Part shown: positions 5,495 through 8,922 of the stretch, one piece after another
How the letters are laid out: every line of letters begins with the position of its first letter
Position numbering within the stretch: position 1 is the first letter of the stretch
NCBI GenBank assembly: GCA_949287785.1
Contig: CASEHR010000010.1
Coordinates: 1-8,922, forward strand
Direction of reading: 5' to 3'
Source: an uncultured Bacillota bacterium
GTDB taxonomy: Bacteria; Bacillota_I; Bacilli_A; Erysipelotrichales; Erysipelotrichaceae
Length of the DNA stretch: 8,922 nucleotides
Position numbers and translations under genes: made by a program
Notes under the pieces: generated by a model
Told to the model about the DNA's origin: nothing
The model's input: the letters and a program-made list of their open reading frames with translations, nothing else
The model's database searches: none

Positions 5495-7650
5495 ATATAT
5501 AAAGGGTCTATGTCGACTTTGATCGACGAGACATTAGTATTAGTCACATACTGGTCGATGATCCTTGTGAGCTCATTTATCGATTCATACAGGTTCCTGC
5601 TGATGAAGGTAAAGCGATATCGTTCTTTCTTCATTACCTTGTTTAATTTGTATGGACGGTAGTGTTTATCCGAGATATTTTTAAGAAGTTCATCCAACAA
5701 AACACTTGATCTCTCGATGCGTTTATGGTCATCGTCGGTCATAATGATATTGATAAAATGTGTGTAAGGCGGATAGTCTGCCTTACGACGATAATTCATC
5801 TCGATATTGTAAAAATAGTTGTAATCTTGCTTCTGGACGGCTTTGATCACATAGTGATCGGTATTGAAGGTCTGGATAATGACCTTTCCTTCATCTTTGG
5901 CGCGACCGCTTCTACCCGACGCCTGCATCAGCAGATCAAAAGTCGTTTCAGGGCTATTGAAGGATGTTCTGAGTAAGCCGCTGTCAGCATTCAGAATACC
6001 GACAAGAACGACATCTGGATAGTCGAGCCCTTTGGCGATCATCTGCGTGCCGACAAGGATATCGTATTCCTTTTTCCCAAAAGCTTCCAGTATTTTGGCA
6101 TGACCGTTTTTCACATGTGTATTATCGGCATCCATTCGTCCTACTTTAGCATCGGGAAACATTTTTTCCAAAGTCTCAACGACCTTCTTGGTACCTAAAC
6201 CATAGCTGATCAGATGGTCTTTACCGCAATTAGGACAATGGTCCACCATCTTATATACTCGTCCGCACATATTGCATTTAAGCTCATCGGTATCATTATG
6301 ATATGTCAGTGCTGTTTCACAGTCTTCGCACATGAGGATACTGTTACAGTCAGCGCAGCGGATAATAGGAGCATACCCTCGCCTGTTCAGAAGGATGATC
6401 GCCTGTTTTCGGGATGCCAGGACAGCGGAGAGTTCTTCTTTTAATTCACCGGTGATGATATATGATCCCCCGTTTTTGATCTCTTCCTTCAAGTCGACGA
6501 TCTTGATCTCAGGCATTGATTCGTTTATTCTTTTGTCCAGTTTGAAAAAACCGTAATCTCCTTTCAGAGCTCTTGAATACGTCTCTAAACTTGGTGTGGC
6601 ACTAGCTAGTAAAACTTTAGCTTTGAAGTCATTTGCTCTTTTAAAGGCGACTTGTTTAGCGTTATAGCAAGGCGTATTATCCTGTTTATAAGAATGATCG
6701 TGTTCCTCATCAATGATGATCACACCTAGATCTTTAAACGGCAGAAAAATCGCCGATCTTGTGCCTACGACGACATTTACCTCTCTTTTTTGAATTCTCT
6801 TATATTCGTTATACCGTTCATTATCACTCAGATATGAGTGATATATCGCCACATCGCCAAATCGTTCCTTGACCCTTTCGATCATCTGGGGTGTGAGGGC
6901 TATTTCGGGCACTAATATGAGAACCTGTTTTTCAAGGCTGAGGTAATGACGCGCTAAATGAAGATAGACCTCGGTTTTACCGCTCCCGGTGACACCATAT
7001 AATAAATTGATCAAATGATCAGAATTGATGATTTGCTGATAGACTGTTTCTTGATCTTTGGTCAGTTTTTTAAAAGCGATCTTTTTGACCTCTTCGGAAG
7101 AAATTGCGGTATCTTCTTTCTCATACTTTGAAACAGCGCCAAGCTCGATCAGTTTTTTGAGCACTCCTTCTGATATAGATCGTGCCTCTTTATAACGCAT
7201 TCCGTCACTTAAAAGATCATATACTTCCGATTGTCTTTGGGTCAGTTTAGCATTGAAATGGTTTTTCTTGATAAAAAAGGCTTTTTTGGTATTGGTTTCT
7301 TTTTTAGTAACTTTAAATGCTTTAGGCAGCATGATATTGAGACATGACATGAAAGGACTAACTGTCGTTTTTGCCAGCCATTTAGCAAGATCGATGATAT
7401 TCTCATCGATAAGTGGTCTCTCATCGATGATCTTATCAATCTTCAATAGATGATATCCCAGCTCTTTCTCCAGTTCTTCGACCGTGCTTTGAACTTCGTT
7501 GACTTTATAGACTAATCCCATCATACTCGATCGATTGAACTTTAAAGCGACACGGCAAAAAGGTCTTACATAGATCTCACTATAATAAGTAAAAGTACGA
7601 TCGATCTTAAGATTGGAACGCATGACATAGACATCTAAAAGATATAACAT
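5488..7650 (-). CDS. priA: Primosomal protein N' / replication restart 3'-5' DNA helicase PriA
   Basis: PriA recognises stalled or collapsed replication forks and directs reloading of the replicative helicase. The 720-aa protein is within the family range, slightly short. An N-terminal 3'-DNA-binding domain (about 1-105) precedes a winged-helix-like part and the helicase. The Walker A motif is GVTGSGKTE (219-227), the Walker B/DEAH box is DEEHD (314-318), and ASATPS (349-354) is motif III. Eight zinc-binding cysteines lie between the two helicase lobes: C432, C435, C441, C444, C459, C462, C472 and C475. GTQMIAKGLDYP (534-545) and QASGRSGR (576-583) are motifs V and VI, and YPPYTHF (626-632) is the conserved C-terminal element. 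The ATG at 7650 keeps the first strand (LLDVYV) expected of the family. The inner ATG at 7623 would delete it, and neither start has a Shine-Dalgarno. It is probably the first gene of the operon. Confidence 0.96.
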   Translation of the reverse strand: MLYLLDVYVMRSNLKIDRTFTYYSEIYVRPFCRVALKFNRSSMMGLVYKVNEVQSTVEELEKELGYHLLKIDKIIDERPLIDENIIDLAKWLAKTTVSPFMSCLNIMLPKAFKVTKKETNTKKAFFIKKNHFNAKLTQRQSEVYDLLSDGMRYKEARSISEGVLKKLIELGAVSKYEKEDTAISSEEVKKIAFKKLTKDQETVYQQIINSDHLINLLYGVTGSGKTEVYLHLARHYLSLEKQVLILVPEIALTPQMIERVKERFGDVAIYHSYLSDNERYNEYKRIQKREVNVVVGTRSAIFLPFKDLGVIIIDEEHDHSYKQDNTPCYNAKQVAFKRANDFKAKVLLASATPSLETYSRALKGDYGFFKLDKRINESMPEIKIVDLKEEIKNGGSYIITGELKEELSAVLASRKQAIILLNRRGYAPIIRCADCNSILMCEDCETALTYHNDTDELKCNMCGRVYKMVDHCPNCGKDHLISYGLGTKKVVETLEKMFPDAKVGRMDADNTHVKNGHAKILEAFGKKEYDILVGTQMIAKGLDYPDVVLVGILNADSGLLRTSFNSPETTFDLLMQASGRSGRAKDEGKVIIQTFNTDHYVIKAVQKQDYNYFYNIEMNYRRKADYPPYTHFINIIMTDDDHKRIERSSVLLDELLKNISDKHYRPYKLNKVMKKERYRFTFISRNLYESINELTRIIDQYVTNTNVSSIKVDIDPLYME

Positions 7651-7656
7651 GGAGTA

Positions 7657-7685
7657 ATTTTAGCACAAGAATGAGGTTTTAAAAA
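7657..7685 (-). promoter_or_regulatory. Probable promoter of the priA operon (extended -10)
   Basis: On the minus strand TGC-TAAAAT (7665-7657) is an extended -10 element (TGnTAnnnT form). At 17-nt spacing the -35 position (7685-7680) reads TTTTTA, matching TTGACA at three of six, which is acceptable with an extended -10. It lies directly downstream of the ppdK terminator, where a new promoter is needed. The expected start site, about seven bases past the -10, falls at the A of the priA ATG. Read by eye, not scored. Confidence 0.45.
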
Positions 7686-7703
7686 GCGTACCCGAAGGTA
7701 CGC
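7681..7703 (-). terminator. Intrinsic terminator of ppdK, 7-bp stem with UUCG loop
   Basis: On the minus strand GCGTACC (7703-7697) pairs perfectly with GGTACGC (7692-7686) around the very stable tetraloop TTCG closed by C-G. It is followed at once by five T (7685-7681). It begins 6 nt after the ppdK stop codon. This is a textbook Rho-independent terminator. It separates ppdK from the priA operon and leaves only 30 bases between the T-tract and the priA ATG for a promoter. Confidence 0.93.
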
Positions 7704-7709
7704 CTGAGA

Positions 7710-8922
7710 TCATTTGTTTTTGATCGCCGCCTGAGCAGCAGCAAGTCTTGCGATAGGTACGCGGTATGGCGAACATGATACGTAGGTCAGACCGACACGA
7801 TGACAGAAATCGATCGTGGTCGGGTCACCACCGTGCTCACCACAGATACCTAACTTGATATCCGGACGAGTCTTACGACCGAGTTCAGCGGCCATCTTGA
7901 CTAGTTTACCAACACCTTTTTGATCAAGGCGGGCAAACGGATCCTGTTCATAGATTTTACGATCATAGTAATCCTTTAAGAATGTACCTGCGTCATCACG
8001 TGAGAAACCAAAAGTCATCTGTGTCAGATCATTGGTACCGAAAGAGAAGAAACTTGCTTCTTCGGCAATTTCATCTGCTAAAAGAGCAGCTCTAGGAATC
8101 TCGATCATCGTACCGACTTTATATTCCAAAGTAACACCGTTTTCTTCCATTATGCGTTTGGCTGTTGCATCGACGATGTCTTTAACATATTTGAGCTCAG
8201 CACGATCGCCGACTAACGGGATCATGATCTCTGGATGAACATCGTATTCAGGATGACGTTTGTTGACATTGATGGCAGCTTGGATAACAGCTTCTGTCTG
8301 CATTTCAGCAATCTCCGGATATGTAACAGCGAGACGGCAGCCACGATGGCCCATCATCGGATTGAATTCATGGAGTGAATTGACAACATCTTTGAGCTCT
8401 TCAAAAGTCATATTCATTTCTTTGGCGATCTCTCTGATTTCATCGTCAGTATGAGGCAAGAATTCGTGTAATGGTGGATCTAAGTATCTGATAGTAACCG
8501 GCAGACCTTCCATTGCTTCGTAGATCGCTTCGAAGTCACCCTGCTGCATCGGTCTGATCTTAGCCAAAGCCTGTTTTCTCTGTTCGGTTGTCTTCGATAC
8601 GATCATTTCACGAACAGCTTTGATTCTGTCCCCTTCAAAGAACATGTGCTCGGTTCTTACAAGACCGATTCCCTGTGCACCGAATTCTTTTGCCTGTTTT
8701 GCATCTCTCGGTGTATCGGCGTTCGTTCTTACCTGGAGCACTCTTCTTTCGTCAGCCCAGTTCATAAAACGCTCGAAATATCCGCTGATCTTGGCAGGAA
8801 CAGTCTTGATCTTTTGTCCGTATACCTTACCGGTTGTACCATCAAGGGAGATGAAGTCTCCTTCGTGATATTCTGTACCGGCTATACGCATTACTTTTTT
8901 CTCTTCATCTACAACGACATCA
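7710..8922 (-). CDS. ppdK: Pyruvate, phosphate dikinase (C-terminal half; gene continues beyond the right edge)
   Basis: PPDK interconverts pyruvate + ATP + Pi with PEP + AMP + PPi in the cytoplasm. In fermenting Bacillota it serves PPi-dependent glycolysis or PEP formation. The frame is open to the last base of the window, so the ATG at 8891 is internal; 403 residues are visible of about 870-880. The visible part holds the end of the phosphohistidine domain (SLDGTTGKVYG, about 24-35) and the whole PEP/pyruvate-binding TIM barrel. Barrel motifs in fragment numbering are GLVRTEHMFF (86-95), RYLDPPLHEF (145-154), GHRGCRL (191-197), TMIEIPRAAL (271-280), SFGTNDLTQM (293-302), GICGEHGGDP (358-367) and SCSPYRVPIARLA (382-394), whose C383 is the catalytic cysteine. 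HEFLPH and SCSPYR favour PPDK over PEP synthase or PTS enzyme I. The ATP-grasp domain and catalytic His are outside the window. The stop TGA is followed by a strong terminator. Confidence 0.96.
   Translation of the reverse strand, partial: DVVVDEEKKVMRIAGTEYHEGDFISLDGTTGKVYGQKIKTVPAKISGYFERFMNWADERRVLQVRTNADTPRDAKQAKEFGAQGIGLVRTEHMFFEGDRIKAVREMIVSKTTEQRKQALAKIRPMQQGDFEAIYEAMEGLPVTIRYLDPPLHEFLPHTDDEIREIAKEMNMTFEELKDVVNSLHEFNPMMGHRGCRLAVTYPEIAEMQTEAVIQAAINVNKRHPEYDVHPEIMIPLVGDRAELKYVKDIVDATAKRIMEENGVTLEYKVGTMIEIPRAALLADEIAEEASFFSFGTNDLTQMTFGFSRDDAGTFLKDYYDRKIYEQDPFARLDQKGVGKLVKMAAELGRKTRPDIKLGICGEHGGDPTTIDFCHRVGLTYVSCSPYRVPIARLAAAQAAIKNK

Noticed and set aside
8889..8891. ATG at 8891 as the start of a short PEP-utilising protein
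   Set aside because: The frame continues upstream to the window edge with sequence fitting the PPDK phosphohistidine domain, so this Met is internal.
1..8922. Mollicute origin with TGA read as tryptophan
   Set aside because: ppdK, priA and prkC all end at TGA exactly where their families should end, and no family protein needs TGA as Trp. The standard bacterial code fits.
1..8922. Mobile elements, CRISPR arrays, tRNA or rRNA genes, or a defence or biosynthetic system
   Set aside because: Almost every base lies within six adjacent housekeeping genes and ppdK. I saw no direct or inverted repeats beyond the terminator hairpin and no unexplained gap longer than 59 bases.

Overview
The window is a compact stretch of bacterial chromosome in which every gene I can support is on the minus strand, so it reads right to left. 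The genes are housekeeping genes of a low-to-moderate GC Bacillota. The order priA - rsmB - rlmN - prpC - prkC - rsgA is the one known from Bacillus subtilis and relatives, but without the def and fmt genes that sit between priA and rsmB there. TGA is used as a stop (ppdK, priA, prkC), alongside TAA and TAG, so the genetic code is the standard bacterial one and not the Mycoplasma code. The protein style (ATA/TTA-rich codons, PASTA kinase, pyruvate phosphate dikinase) would suit the Erysipelotrichia or a neighbouring class. That placement is a guess; the phylum is much safer.

Layout from right to left. 8922-7710: C-terminal half of pyruvate phosphate dikinase (ppdK), cut by the window edge. 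7703-7681: a strong UUCG-loop intrinsic terminator for ppdK. 7685-7657: a probable promoter for the next operon. 7650-5488: priA (replication restart helicase). 5485-4280: rsmB (16S rRNA m5C methyltransferase). 4260-3211: rlmN (23S rRNA/tRNA m2A methyltransferase). 3224-2478: a PP2C-type Ser/Thr phosphatase (prpC/stp). 2485-776: a membrane Ser/Thr kinase with three extracellular PASTA domains (prkC). 779-1: rsgA (30S assembly GTPase), cut at its C-terminus by the left edge. The longest gap between genes is the 59 bases between ppdK and priA, so no stretch is unexplained.

The six genes from priA leftwards look like one operon, with junctions of 2 nt, 19 nt, a 14-nt overlap, an 8-nt overlap and a 4-nt ATGA overlap. 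The set joins replication restart, rRNA modification, ribosome assembly and a reversible kinase/phosphatase switch that reads cell-wall fragments. In B. subtilis the RsgA orthologue is itself a target of the kinase, which makes the prpC-prkC-rsgA adjacency functionally sensible. ppdK is a separate transcription unit for carbon metabolism.

I found no mobile element, CRISPR array, RNA gene or undescribed multi-gene system. The points worth a second look are small: -10-like hexamers 6-7 nt upstream of the start codons of priA and rlmN, neither of which has a ribosome binding site; the missing def-fmt; an activation loop in the kinase with only one threonine; a changed SAM-binding loop in RsmB; and a roughly threefold excess of the palindrome GATC.
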